Shown in pieces: positions 43,308-51,757 of a stretch of 64,000 bases of DNA. Position 1 is the stretch's first letter, and each line of letters starts with the position of its first letter. The notes under the pieces were generated by a model. That model saw only the letters and a list, made by a program, of their open reading frames with translations. It ran no database searches and had not been told where the DNA came from. The translations under genes were made by a program, and so were the position numbers. The stretch is taken from contig CAYMDH010000014.1 in NCBI GenBank assembly GCA_964389205.1, forward strand, positions 1 through 64,000, read 5' to 3'. This DNA comes from Leptobacterium sp964389205 (GTDB lineage Bacteria > Bacteroidota > Bacteroidia > Flavobacteriales > Flavobacteriaceae).

Positions 43308-43353
43308 AAAATATGTGAAAAATAGTTGTTTCATTAAGATTTTTTTCACATTT

Positions 43354-43378
43354 TTGATCGTAATAAATTACTGATCAA
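43354..43378 (+). promoter_or_regulatory. Dyad upstream of the DUF3276 gene
   Basis: TTGATC-GTAAT at the left and ATTAC-T-GATCAA at the right form a nearly perfect dyad of 25 bases, 24 bases before the ATG at 43403. It may be a regulator site or part of the promoter. Confidence 0.45.
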
Positions 43379-43402
43379 CTAAAAATTTAAGAAAGAAGGA
43401 TT

Positions 43403-43783
43403 ATGAACGATAAAGAATTGTTAGAAAAAGAGGAAATTTTTTCTAAAGTACTTAGAGCTGGAAGGAGAACATATTTTTTCGATGTAAGAGGTACTAAAGC
43501 AGGTGATTACTATTTAACCATTACTGAAAGTAAAAAATTTACTCACGATGATGGTTCTTTCCATTACAAAAAGCATAAGATATACTTATACAAAGAAGAT
43601 TTTATTGCTTTTAAAGATATTTTAAGTGAGATGACAAGTTATATAATTGACCAAAAAGGAGAAGAAGTAATTTCTGAACGTCATCAAAAAGATTTCAAAA
43701 AAGAAAATGATCAACCCGTTGTAGAAAGTGAAAGTGATGCTTCTTCAGAAAGTTTCACAGACATTAGCTTCGACGACATTTAG
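43403..43783 (+). CDS. DUF3276 (PUR-alpha-like) nucleic-acid-binding protein
   Basis: A 126-residue protein with one PUR repeat: EIFSKVLRAGRRTYFFDVRGTKAGDYYLTITESKK and KHKIYLYKEDFIAFKDIL. The tail is acidic and disordered (PVVESESDASSESFTD). Related bacterial PUR proteins dimerise and bind single-stranded nucleic acid. The family is nearly universal in Bacteroidota. Transcribed alone and closed by a strong terminator. Confidence 0.88.
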   Translation: MNDKELLEKEEIFSKVLRAGRRTYFFDVRGTKAGDYYLTITESKKFTHDDGSFHYKKHKIYLYKEDFIAFKDILSEMTSYIIDQKGEEVISERHQKDFKKENDQPVVESESDASSESFTDISFDDI

Positions 43784-43803
43784 TTAAAAAAATTAAACTA
43801 CTT

Positions 43804-43836
43804 AAAAAACCGCTTCATAGATGAAGCGGTTTTTTT
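43804..43836 (+). terminator. Strong intrinsic terminator after DUF3276
   Basis: A 10-bp stem ACCGCTTCAT / ATGAAGCGGT (43809-43818, 43821-43830), preceded by an A-run and followed by T6. An in-frame ATG at 43821 is inside the stem and is not a start. Confidence 0.9.
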
Positions 43837-43865
43837 ATATTTACCCAGTAACAAAACGCTATAGA

Positions 43866-46388
43866 ATGAAAAATAAAATCACGTATCTAATCCTACTATC
43901 TTTCTTTTTAAATATATCATTTGCGCAACAAAGCATAGATTTATCGTATTATCTCCCAACCAATACAGCTTATAATCCATCTATCCCTACTCCTAAATCT
44001 ATTATTGGTCATGAAGTAGGAGAATGGCATGTTACTCATGATAAGCTTGTTACTTATATGAAAGCTATAGCAAAAGCTTCGAATAGAATTACTATTGAAG
44101 ATAGAGGAAATACTTTTGAAGGCAGGCCTTTACTTTTACTTACTATTACGAGCACTAAGAATCATCAAAAAATTGAAGAAATACGCAAACAACACATTGA
44201 ACTTTCTGAACCAGGAAGTACCGCAATAGATGTTACTAATGTACCTGCGATCGTATATCAAGGACTTTCTATTCATGGAAATGAACCAAGTGGCGCCAAC
44301 TCTGGGATGGTATTAGCTTATTATTTAGCTGCGGCCCAAGGACCAGAGATAGATCGTTTATTAGAGAATACTGTTATTTTATTAGATCCTTCTCTTAATC
44401 CAGATGGACTGCAGCGTTTTGCATATTGGGCAAATACTAATAGAAGTCATAATCTAAATTCGGATAGTAATGATAGAGAGTTTCATGAAGTATGGCCCGG
44501 AGGAAGAACGAATCATTATTGGTTTGATATGAATAGAGATTGGTTACCTGTGCAATTGCCTGAAAGCAGAGCACGTATAAAATCTTTTCATAAATGGCTT
44601 CCAAACATTTTAACTGATCATCATGAAATGGGCACCAACTCTACTTTTTTCTTCCAACCTGGAGAACCAGACAGAGTGCACCCATTAACACCAAAAATGA
44701 ATCAAGAACTTACTGCTGAAATTGCAGGATTTCATGTAAAAGCCTTCGATAAAATAGGATCGCTCTATTTTTCTGGTGAAAACTTTGACGATTATTACTA
44801 TGGAAAAGGCTCTACATTTCCTGATATAAATGGAGGTATTGGTATTTTGTTTGAACAAGGAAGCTCTAGAGGGCATGTTCAAGAGAGTGAAAATGGAATT
44901 TTAACATTTCCTTTTACTATTCGCAATCAATTTACATCTGAATTATCAACATTAGAGGCTGCACAAAAATTAAGAGTTAAACTTCTCAATTATCAACGGG
45001 ATTTTTATAATAATGCAAGGCGTAATGAAGCTAAAAAGAAAACCAAAGCGATTGTTTTTGGAGATGAAAAAGATGCTGCAAAAGCATACCATCTAGCAGA
45101 AATTTTAAAACGTCATAAAATAAAATTTCACGAAATAAACAATGACTTCACTATAAATGGGAAAAAATATAAAAAAGGACATAGTTATATAGTTCCAACA
45201 AATCAAAAAAACAGTATAATCATCGCTGCTATGTTTGAAAAGAGAACTACATTTAAAGACAGTCTTTTTTATGACGTATCTGCCTGGACGCTTCCTTTAG
45301 CATTTAATCTTGACTATACAAATTTGTCATCTTTAAACAATGCGGGAGCAGAAATAACGGATCTTAAAATGAAAGAGGGCAATGTAAATGGAAAAAGTAC
45401 CTATGCTTATTTATTTGAATGGCATGAATATTATACACCTAAAGCGCTTTACAAAATTTTAAAAAAGGGAATTAAAGCCAAAATGGGGCCAACTCCTTTT
45501 ACAGTTGAAGAAAAGAAGTATGATTATGGCACTATTATGATTCCTGTGCAAAATCAAAAAATGAGTAGTGATGAATTACAGAAATTTTTATTTGAAGTAG
45601 CAAAAGAAAGTCATATTAATATTACCGCCGTTTCAACAGGTTATACGCAAGGGATCGATTTAGGAAGTAATGATTTTGATCCTGTAACACTTCCAAAAGT
45701 GGCTATTCTTGTTGGAGATGGGGTTTCTCCTTATGATGCTGGTGAAATTTGGCATTTATTTGACCAACGTTATAATATGCCTATTACAAAAATAGATGTT
45801 AATTACTTAAATCGGGTAAATTTGGATGAATACAATGTTATCATAATGCCAAATTCTTCTGGTGTAGGTTCATCATCTAAGAAAAAGATTCAGGATTGGG
45901 TACGAAATGGAAATACACTTATTGGTTATAGAAATGCTATCAATTGGTTAAAAGGAAATGATTTTATAAACCTTGAATTTAAAAAGAATGATTTAACAGC
46001 TAAAAACATTTCTTTTGAACTACAACAGCGTTTTAGAGGCGCTCAAGTTACTGGTGGAGCTATTTTTGAAGCAGCAATAGATAGATCTCATCCTATTAAT
46101 TTTGGTTATAAGAATAATAAGATTGCTCTTTTTAGAAATACCAACATTTATATAGATGCTAATAAACAAAGTTATAATAATCCTATTACGTACAGTAACA
46201 ACCCTTTATTAAGTGGTTATGTTTCTGAAGAAAATTTAGAATTATTAAAAAATTCTGTTCCTTTTCAGTTGCAATCTATGGGTAGAGGAAAAGTTATTGT
46301 TTTTACAGATAACACAAACTTTAGAGCATTCTGGTATGGTACAAACAAACTTATGATGAATGCTATTTTCTTTTCAAAAATGATGTAG
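43866..46388 (+). CDS. M14 family zinc carboxypeptidase-like protein with class I GATase-like tail
   Basis: An 840-residue secreted protein with a signal peptide (about 1-19, ending SFAQ). The peptidase domain has the zinc motif SIHGNEPSG (HxxE), NPDGLQRF, a further His in TDHHEMGTNS and FEQGSSRG near the catalytic glutamate. The last part (about 615-840: KVAILVGDGVSPYDAGEIWHLFD and EYNVIIMPNSSG) resembles a class I glutamine-amidotransferase fold without an obvious catalytic cysteine. The start is ATG 43866; the upstream ATG 43821 lies within a terminator. Paralogue of the protein at 55055. Confidence 0.88.
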   Translation: MKNKITYLILLSFFLNISFAQQSIDLSYYLPTNTAYNPSIPTPKSIIGHEVGEWHVTHDKLVTYMKAIAKASNRITIEDRGNTFEGRPLLLLTITSTKNHQKIEEIRKQHIELSEPGSTAIDVTNVPAIVYQGLSIHGNEPSGANSGMVLAYYLAAAQGPEIDRLLENTVILLDPSLNPDGLQRFAYWANTNRSHNLNSDSNDREFHEVWPGGRTNHYWFDMNRDWLPVQLPESRARIKSFHKWLPNILTDHHEMGTNSTFFFQPGEPDRVHPLTPKMNQELTAEIAGFHVKAFDKIGSLYFSGENFDDYYYGKGSTFPDINGGIGILFEQGSSRGHVQESENGILTFPFTIRNQFTSELSTLEAAQKLRVKLLNYQRDFYNNARRNEAKKKTKAIVFGDEKDAAKAYHLAEILKRHKIKFHEINNDFTINGKKYKKGHSYIVPTNQKNSIIIAAMFEKRTTFKDSLFYDVSAWTLPLAFNLDYTNLSSLNNAGAEITDLKMKEGNVNGKSTYAYLFEWHEYYTPKALYKILKKGIKAKMGPTPFTVEEKKYDYGTIMIPVQNQKMSSDELQKFLFEVAKESHINITAVSTGYTQGIDLGSNDFDPVTLPKVAILVGDGVSPYDAGEIWHLFDQRYNMPITKIDVNYLNRVNLDEYNVIIMPNSSGVGSSSKKKIQDWVRNGNTLIGYRNAINWLKGNDFINLEFKKNDLTAKNISFELQQRFRGAQVTGGAIFEAAIDRSHPINFGYKNNKIALFRNTNIYIDANKQSYNNPITYSNNPLLSGYVSEENLELLKNSVPFQLQSMGRGKVIVFTDNTNFRAFWYGTNKLMMNAIFFSKMM

Positions 46389-46411
46389 TTCTCTATCTAT
46401 AAAAGATTCTA

Positions 46412-46443
46412 AATGAGGTTGTGAATTTAATCACAACCTCATT
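46412..46443 (+). terminator. Strong intrinsic terminator after the first M14 gene
   Basis: A 13-bp perfect stem AATGAGGTTGTGA / TCACAACCTCATT around a six-base loop, followed by ATTTTAT. Confidence 0.88.
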
Positions 46444-46513
46444 ATTTTATAGCTTCCATACAATAGATATACTACTTAAATCGTTAATTATAGCATACCA
46501 ATATGACAACACT

Positions 46514-47053
46514 ATGAAATTTCTCAAATTTAACCTACTACTCATTTTATTAATTCTAAATGGATGTGCTACGGATGATGGAGAATTAAATATAGATACT
46601 GCAAACCTATTAGGTGTTTGGAACCTAGTAACTATTAATTCTGAAAATGGGCAAGCAACCATCACTGAGGATGGAATTACAGTTTCTGTAGATTTTGAGT
46701 TAAGTTCTGAAAATGAAGATTTACAAATAACATTTAATGAAGATCCAAATGTAGTATCTAGCGAAGGAAGCTTTACACAAGTAACTACTATTTCTACTTT
46801 AGGACAAACTGAAGTTGAAGAAACTTTAATAGAGGGTGTATTTCTAGATGGTAATTGGATTTTAGATGGAGATCAGCTCACTATAAATTCTGAAAATGAG
46901 TTTTCTGATGATTTTGATGTCGTTCCAACTTTTGAAATAACACGCTTAACAGATACTATTTTAGAAATTCGTCAAGATCTTAACCAACAAGTCATCTTTA
47001 CAGAAAACGATTTAGAAACTAATGGTATTTTGATTCTAGTATTTCAACGATAG
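46514..47053 (+). CDS. Lipocalin-like lipoprotein
   Basis: A 179-residue lipoprotein; the signal ends at ILNGC (Cys16). The mature part starts with an acidic linker and GVWNLVTINSENG, the beginning of the lipocalin-like pattern common in Bacteroidota, and then alternating strands ending RLTDTILEIRQDL. Ligand unknown. ATG 46514 is the start because a longer frame from 46421 begins inside the terminator hairpin. Confidence 0.7.
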   Translation: MKFLKFNLLLILLILNGCATDDGELNIDTANLLGVWNLVTINSENGQATITEDGITVSVDFELSSENEDLQITFNEDPNVVSSEGSFTQVTTISTLGQTEVEETLIEGVFLDGNWILDGDQLTINSENEFSDDFDVVPTFEITRLTDTILEIRQDLNQQVIFTENDLETNGILILVFQR

Positions 47054-47075
47054 TTAAAAATTAGTAAATAGTGAT

Positions 47076-47612
47076 TTATTGGTAGTCTTTATACTTTATT
47101 AATTCTTTTCTTATTATTTCAACCCACTCTAATTGCTTTTCTTTAGCTATAGAATAATTAGTCGCTTTGTCATATTGTTTTTGAAGAGTTAATAGTTCAT
47201 TATTTATCGAAGCATAAATTTCCCGAACTTCTGCTTTTACATTTTCAGTAAATGTGCGCTCACTTAATATCTTTCTAAATTTACGCGCATGGAGTTCTGT
47301 AATATCAAAATGTAATTGCTCATGTAGCAATACGGTTTCATTTGCTAATTCTTTTTTGTACCATGAATCATTAGGGTAAAAAAACGATTTTACATCGTAA
47401 TTAATAGCTACAGCACCTTTTTTTATAACAGTAGCAGATAAGTTATATGATATTCCAGAAGCTGTTATAGCAGCTGCTTTCTTATTATAATCTGGAGTTC
47501 CTCTAAAGTCTCTCCATGATAGTTTAATGGCCTCATTCCACACCATTTCTTCCTGTCTATTAAAAGACAAGAATAATAGCACAATTATAACAATAACTCC
47601 TCTTTTTTTCAT
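47076..47612 (-). CDS. DUF922 domain protein (predicted secreted zinc protease)
   Basis: A 178-residue exported protein with an N-terminal hydrophobic signal (GVIVIIVLLFLSF). The DUF922 domain contains LSWRDFRGTP, ASGISYNLSA and HEQLHFDI at residues 97-104, the HExxH-like zinc motif with ELHARK after it. This family is predicted to be metallopeptidases, but activity has not been shown. It is the last gene of the guaA operon on the minus strand. Confidence 0.85.
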   Translation of the reverse strand: MKKRGVIVIIVLLFLSFNRQEEMVWNEAIKLSWRDFRGTPDYNKKAAAITASGISYNLSATVIKKGAVAINYDVKSFFYPNDSWYKKELANETVLLHEQLHFDITELHARKFRKILSERTFTENVKAEVREIYASINNELLTLQKQYDKATNYSIAKEKQLEWVEIIRKELIKYKDYQ

Positions 47613-47645
47613 GTATTTAAATTTATAAATACATTTTATAACTTT

Positions 47646-48047
47646 CTAATTCCACTGAAATGAAATTACTTTTTCTATATTGGGATGTAAACTATGATGA
47701 ATTGGGCATGTATTCCCTGTGTTTTCAAGTATTTTTCTAGTTTTCTCATCTGTGTTGATCGGAAAATTTAAATGTACTTCAATTTTAGATATACGCCTAG
47801 GGTTTGCAGCCATCGTTTTAGTCACCTCTGCGGTAGCTCCTTTTAAATCTACATTGAGGTCTCGAGCTTTGATACCCATAACCGTTAGCATACAGCTTGC
47901 CAAACCTGTTGCTACAGTATCAGTAGGAGAAAAGGCCTCTCCTTTACCATTATTATCAACAGGAGCATCTGTTACAAATTGATTTTTCGATTTTAAATGT
48001 ATACATGTAGTTCTTAAATCTCCTTCGTAAGTAACCTTTGATGTCAT
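47646..48047 (-). CDS. OsmC family peroxiredoxin-like protein
   Basis: A 133-residue cytoplasmic protein of the OsmC/Ohr family. The two catalytic cysteines are Cys52 (GLASCMLTV) and Cys114 (GNTCPIHHSL). The segment EAFSPTDTVATGLASCMLT is typical. Such enzymes reduce organic hydroperoxides using thiols. It starts five bases after the LysM/PBP1 stop and belongs to the guaA operon. Confidence 0.92.
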   Translation of the reverse strand: MTSKVTYEGDLRTTCIHLKSKNQFVTDAPVDNNGKGEAFSPTDTVATGLASCMLTVMGIKARDLNVDLKGATAEVTKTMAANPRRISKIEVHLNFPINTDEKTRKILENTGNTCPIHHSLHPNIEKVISFQWN

Positions 48048-48052
48048 TCTTT

Positions 48053-49999
48053 TTATTTTATTAATTTAATCTCTAATTCATCATAATACGCTATATATAC
48101 TGCAGTATTTAAATACCCGCCTGATGGCTGCCCATTATAATTGAATTTATTTTCTATGTACTCTGTTTCACTAATAAGGTTTGCTCCATAAAACAAATCT
48201 TTCTGATATGCTAGCCTTAATAATACATCCATAGTCAAATCAAAACCACGTATTGCAAAACGTGTTGGTAGTGAACCAAATTGTTTTCTGTACTTTTTAG
48301 AAAATTCAGAATATGTTGAAGAAAATCTATCTACAGTTGGATAGTGAAATTTTAAATTAGACAAATCTATATTCGAGATAATATTATTATCGTAAGCTCT
48401 ATTTTTATTAGTAGTAAACATTCTTATATCAAATTGTTGTTCTTCTTGGTCATCATTAATAATAACCATGGAAGAGTTTAAAACTGAAGTAATATTTGCC
48501 AGTAATGATACACTTTTAGTTTCTACAACTACCCAATTCTCTTTTTCTAAAACTAAGAAAGGTTTGAGCTGATCTATTTTTATACTGTTTTTAATAGGGT
48601 CTAAGATTTTTGCAGAAGGATAACGAGTTAACAATCTATCTCTCTTATCTGTATGTAATGAATCTGCAATTATTATAAGATTCTTATCTATCATTTCTTT
48701 ATCAAGATAAGAAGTCATTTTATTATATAGTACCTCATCACTAGGCAATGTTTGAAATACATTGGATTGTAATTCAATATTTTTACTAAAAGGTGCAAAA
48801 ACAGGAATATTTTTATCTTTTAACCCTGCTGCCATTTTATTAAATGGTTTTGAAAAGAAAGGACCTATGACTGCATCTGTATTTTCAAAATTAGAAGTGG
48901 CTAAAATATTAGAAATTATATTCTCATTTCGTTCACTATCAAACACTTTAACATTGACAGATAATCCTAACTGTTTAGCAGAATCTAATGCCATACGAAC
49001 TCCTGTATAAAAATCTAAAGATTGTCCTAACAATCTACTCTTTTTTATTTGTTGTTTAATTCCTTCTAAAGAGTCTGTATCTACTTTATTTAAACGAAAT
49101 GGCATTATTAATGCAATATTAGAAACACCTTCTAATTTAATACTATCTATTAATGAAAATCGTTCTACAATCAATCCATCTTTTAGGTCATGATCATTAT
49201 ATTCATTTTTAGGAATTTTAATAACCATTCCATTTTTTAATAACTCTCCGTTTTGCAGTTCAGGATTTAAAACTCTTATCTCATCTTCTGAAATTCCTAG
49301 TTTAATTTTTAGTCTAAAAAACCCTTCTTTGGGTTTTACTGTATAATAGCTATATATAGAATCTATAACTTCTTTTTTTTCTTCTGTTTCTTCAAGAGAT
49401 GGCACATATACTTCTTGACCTTCTTTAAGAATTTCCCCTATTTCTGGATTGAGATCCTCCAATTCTTTTATAGTAATTCCATTTTTATAAGCAACTCTCC
49501 ATTTTCCTTCTTTTGGCTCTACTTTATAAATCATTAACCCGTCTGGAATACTATCTGTTTCCACTTCAGATAATTCGGGTTTTAAAAACTTTGGAATCCG
49601 AATTCGTTCTCCTTTTTTAAGATCACGACTATATAATTCTCTATTATATCGTTTAATATCTTCTACTGTAATATCATATCGTCTTGAAATGCTAAACAAC
49701 GTTTCTCGTCTTTTTACTTTATGTTGTTTAAAAGTAACTTCTTGTTTTATAGTTGTTGTAGCTATAATCGCTTGGTTTCCAGAATTTAGTGCTGGAGGTA
49801 TTACCAATATTGTATTAATTTTTAATTTGCCTTTTATTTCAGGGTTTAATCGAAGAACATCTGCTGGTTTTATATTGTATAACTGCGCTATCGAAGTTAC
49901 TGTTTCTCCTTCTTTTACAGTATGTGTTTTAAACTGCTGAGAAAAAACAGCAGATATATTAAAGAATACGATTAAAAAAAAGACTAAATGTTTGCTCAT
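48053..49999 (-). CDS. LysM repeat protein with periplasmic-binding-protein (PBP1) domain
   Basis: A 648-residue secreted protein with a signal ending FSQQ. Four LysM repeats lie in the first 265 residues: THTVKEGETVTSIAQLYNIKP, HKVKRRETLFSISRRYDITV, YKVEPKEGKWRVAYKNG and YTVKPKEGFFRLKIKLG. A type 1 periplasmic-binding fold follows (about 290-640; IALIMPFRLNK, AVIGPFFSKPFN, RFAIRGFDLTMDVLLR). It is probably held at peptidoglycan; the ligand is unknown. It begins 12 bases downstream of guaA. Confidence 0.88.
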   Translation of the reverse strand: MSKHLVFFLIVFFNISAVFSQQFKTHTVKEGETVTSIAQLYNIKPADVLRLNPEIKGKLKINTILVIPPALNSGNQAIIATTTIKQEVTFKQHKVKRRETLFSISRRYDITVEDIKRYNRELYSRDLKKGERIRIPKFLKPELSEVETDSIPDGLMIYKVEPKEGKWRVAYKNGITIKELEDLNPEIGEILKEGQEVYVPSLEETEEKKEVIDSIYSYYTVKPKEGFFRLKIKLGISEDEIRVLNPELQNGELLKNGMVIKIPKNEYNDHDLKDGLIVERFSLIDSIKLEGVSNIALIMPFRLNKVDTDSLEGIKQQIKKSRLLGQSLDFYTGVRMALDSAKQLGLSVNVKVFDSERNENIISNILATSNFENTDAVIGPFFSKPFNKMAAGLKDKNIPVFAPFSKNIELQSNVFQTLPSDEVLYNKMTSYLDKEMIDKNLIIIADSLHTDKRDRLLTRYPSAKILDPIKNSIKIDQLKPFLVLEKENWVVVETKSVSLLANITSVLNSSMVIINDDQEEQQFDIRMFTTNKNRAYDNNIISNIDLSNLKFHYPTVDRFSSTYSEFSKKYRKQFGSLPTRFAIRGFDLTMDVLLRLAYQKDLFYGANLISETEYIENKFNYNGQPSGGYLNTAVYIAYYDELEIKLIK

Positions 50000-50011
50000 T
50001 TTGATGTTTTA

Positions 50012-51544
50012 TTATTCCCACTCTATGGTAGCAGGAGGTTTCGAACTAATATCGTATACTACTCTATTAACGCCTTTAACCCTATTTATTATTTCATTTG
50101 ATACTTTTTGCAAAAATTCATAAGGTAAATTTACCCAATCTGCTGTCATACCATCTGTACTCTCTACTGCTCTTAATGCCACTACTTTTTCATAGGTTCG
50201 CTCATCTCCCATAACACCAACAGAATTAACAGGTAGCAAAATTGCTCCAGCTTGCCACACTTTGTCATATAAATTCCATTCTCGCAAACCATTAATAAAA
50301 ATAGCATCTACCTCCTGTAATATACGTACTTTTTCTGCAGTTAGATCGCCGAGTATTCTAATGGCAAGACCTGGACCGGGAAAAGGATGTCTTCCTAAAA
50401 GTTCTTTATCAATACCCAAAGTAGCTCCAACACGCCTTACCTCATCTTTAAACAATGCTTTTAGAGGCTCAACTACTTGCAATTTCATAAAATCTGGCAA
50501 TCCACCTACATTATGATGACTCTTTATGGTCGCACTTGGTCCTCCCGTTGCTGATACACTTTCTATAACATCTGGATAAATAGTTCCTTGTGCTAACCAC
50601 TTTACATCTTTAATTAAATGAGCTTCATCATCAAAAACTTCAATAAACACTCGTCCTATAGTTTTACGTTTCTGCTCTGGATCATTCTGTCCTGCTAATG
50701 CATCCAAAAAGCGTGCCGAAGCATCTACTCCTTTTACATTAAGCCCCATTCCTTCATATTGTTTGAGTACCCCTGTAAACTCATCTTTACGTAATAACCC
50801 ATTATTTACAAAAATACAATACAGGTTATCTCCAATAGCTTTATGTAATAATACTGCAGCTACAGATGAATCTACACCTCCAGACAAACCTAATACTACT
50901 TTATCATTTCCTATTTGCGACTTTAAATTACTTACCGTTTCTTCAACAAACGAATCTGGTGTCCAATCTTGAGATACTCCTGCAATATTTACTAAGAAGT
51001 TTTCTAATAATTGTTTCCCATCTGTTGAATGGTATACCTCTGGATGAAATTGTATTGCATAGGTAGTTTCTCCTTCTATCTTATATGCCGCATTTTCCAC
51101 ATCATCTGTACTTGCTAATAATCTAGCCCTTGTGGGCAGTTCTTTTATAGTATCGCTATGGCTCATCCATACTTGACTGTCTTTAGATACATTGGCAAAA
51201 AATGGTTCTTCTGAAGCTATAAATGATAAGTTTGCTCTACCGTACTCTCGTGTATTAGATGGTGCTACTGCGCCTCCTGAAAAATGTGCTAAATATTGTG
51301 CTCCATAACACACTCCTAGCAACGGTTTTTTTCCTTGAATCCCTGATAGATCTGGATGCAATACATCTTCTCCTCTTACAGAATTTGGACTCCCAGAAAG
51401 TACTACAGCCTTAAAATCATTAAGGTTGTCTGGAATTTTATTAAAAGGGTGGATTTCGCAATAAATATTGAGCTCTCTAACTCTACGTGCTATAAGTTGT
51501 GTATACTGAGAACCGAAGTCTAAAATTAATACGTTGTTTTGCAT
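50012..51544 (-). CDS. guaA: GMP synthase (glutamine-hydrolysing)
   Basis: A 510-residue enzyme converting XMP to GMP. The class I amidotransferase part has Cys79 (LGVCYGAQY) and FHPEVYHS. The ATP-pyrophosphatase domain has the PP-loop GLSGGVDSSVAAVLL, and the C-terminal dimerisation region ends KPPATIEWE. The start at 51544 (MQNNVLILDFGSQ) is preferred, because the frame opening at 51550 overlaps a -7 box. First gene of the guaA-LysM/PBP1-OsmC-DUF922 unit. Confidence 0.97.
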   Translation of the reverse strand: MQNNVLILDFGSQYTQLIARRVRELNIYCEIHPFNKIPDNLNDFKAVVLSGSPNSVRGEDVLHPDLSGIQGKKPLLGVCYGAQYLAHFSGGAVAPSNTREYGRANLSFIASEEPFFANVSKDSQVWMSHSDTIKELPTRARLLASTDDVENAAYKIEGETTYAIQFHPEVYHSTDGKQLLENFLVNIAGVSQDWTPDSFVEETVSNLKSQIGNDKVVLGLSGGVDSSVAAVLLHKAIGDNLYCIFVNNGLLRKDEFTGVLKQYEGMGLNVKGVDASARFLDALAGQNDPEQKRKTIGRVFIEVFDDEAHLIKDVKWLAQGTIYPDVIESVSATGGPSATIKSHHNVGGLPDFMKLQVVEPLKALFKDEVRRVGATLGIDKELLGRHPFPGPGLAIRILGDLTAEKVRILQEVDAIFINGLREWNLYDKVWQAGAILLPVNSVGVMGDERTYEKVVALRAVESTDGMTADWVNLPYEFLQKVSNEIINRVKGVNRVVYDISSKPPATIEWE

Positions 51545-51547
51545 GTG

Positions 51548-51555
51548 CAAAAATA
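51548..51555 (-). promoter_or_regulatory. -7 box (TATTTTTG) for guaA
   Basis: TATTTTTG on the minus strand ends only three bases before the guaA ATG (51544). If used, the mRNA would be leaderless or nearly so. No -33 match stands out. Confidence 0.45.
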
Positions 51556-51757
51556 CTATTTAATAGGAAATTGAAAAGTGTATGCTTAAATAATTTTATG
51601 TCTTTTTTAGATTAGAGATTATATATCGATTTTTGTTTTTTTAAAGTATCACATTAAACCGCCAAATAATAAATATATATACCTCTTTATTTAACTAAAA
51701 AGACGCGTTCTTTTTCTCCTTTCTATACTAGTAGAACAATTATATTCCGACAAAATA

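Noticed and set aside
43821..43865. Upstream in-frame ATG of the first M14 gene
   Set aside because: It lies inside a perfect terminator stem; ATG 43866 gives a normal signal peptide.
46421..46513. Longer N-terminus for the lipocalin-like lipoprotein
   Set aside because: The frame begins in a terminator stem and would place 31 residues before the lipoprotein signal.
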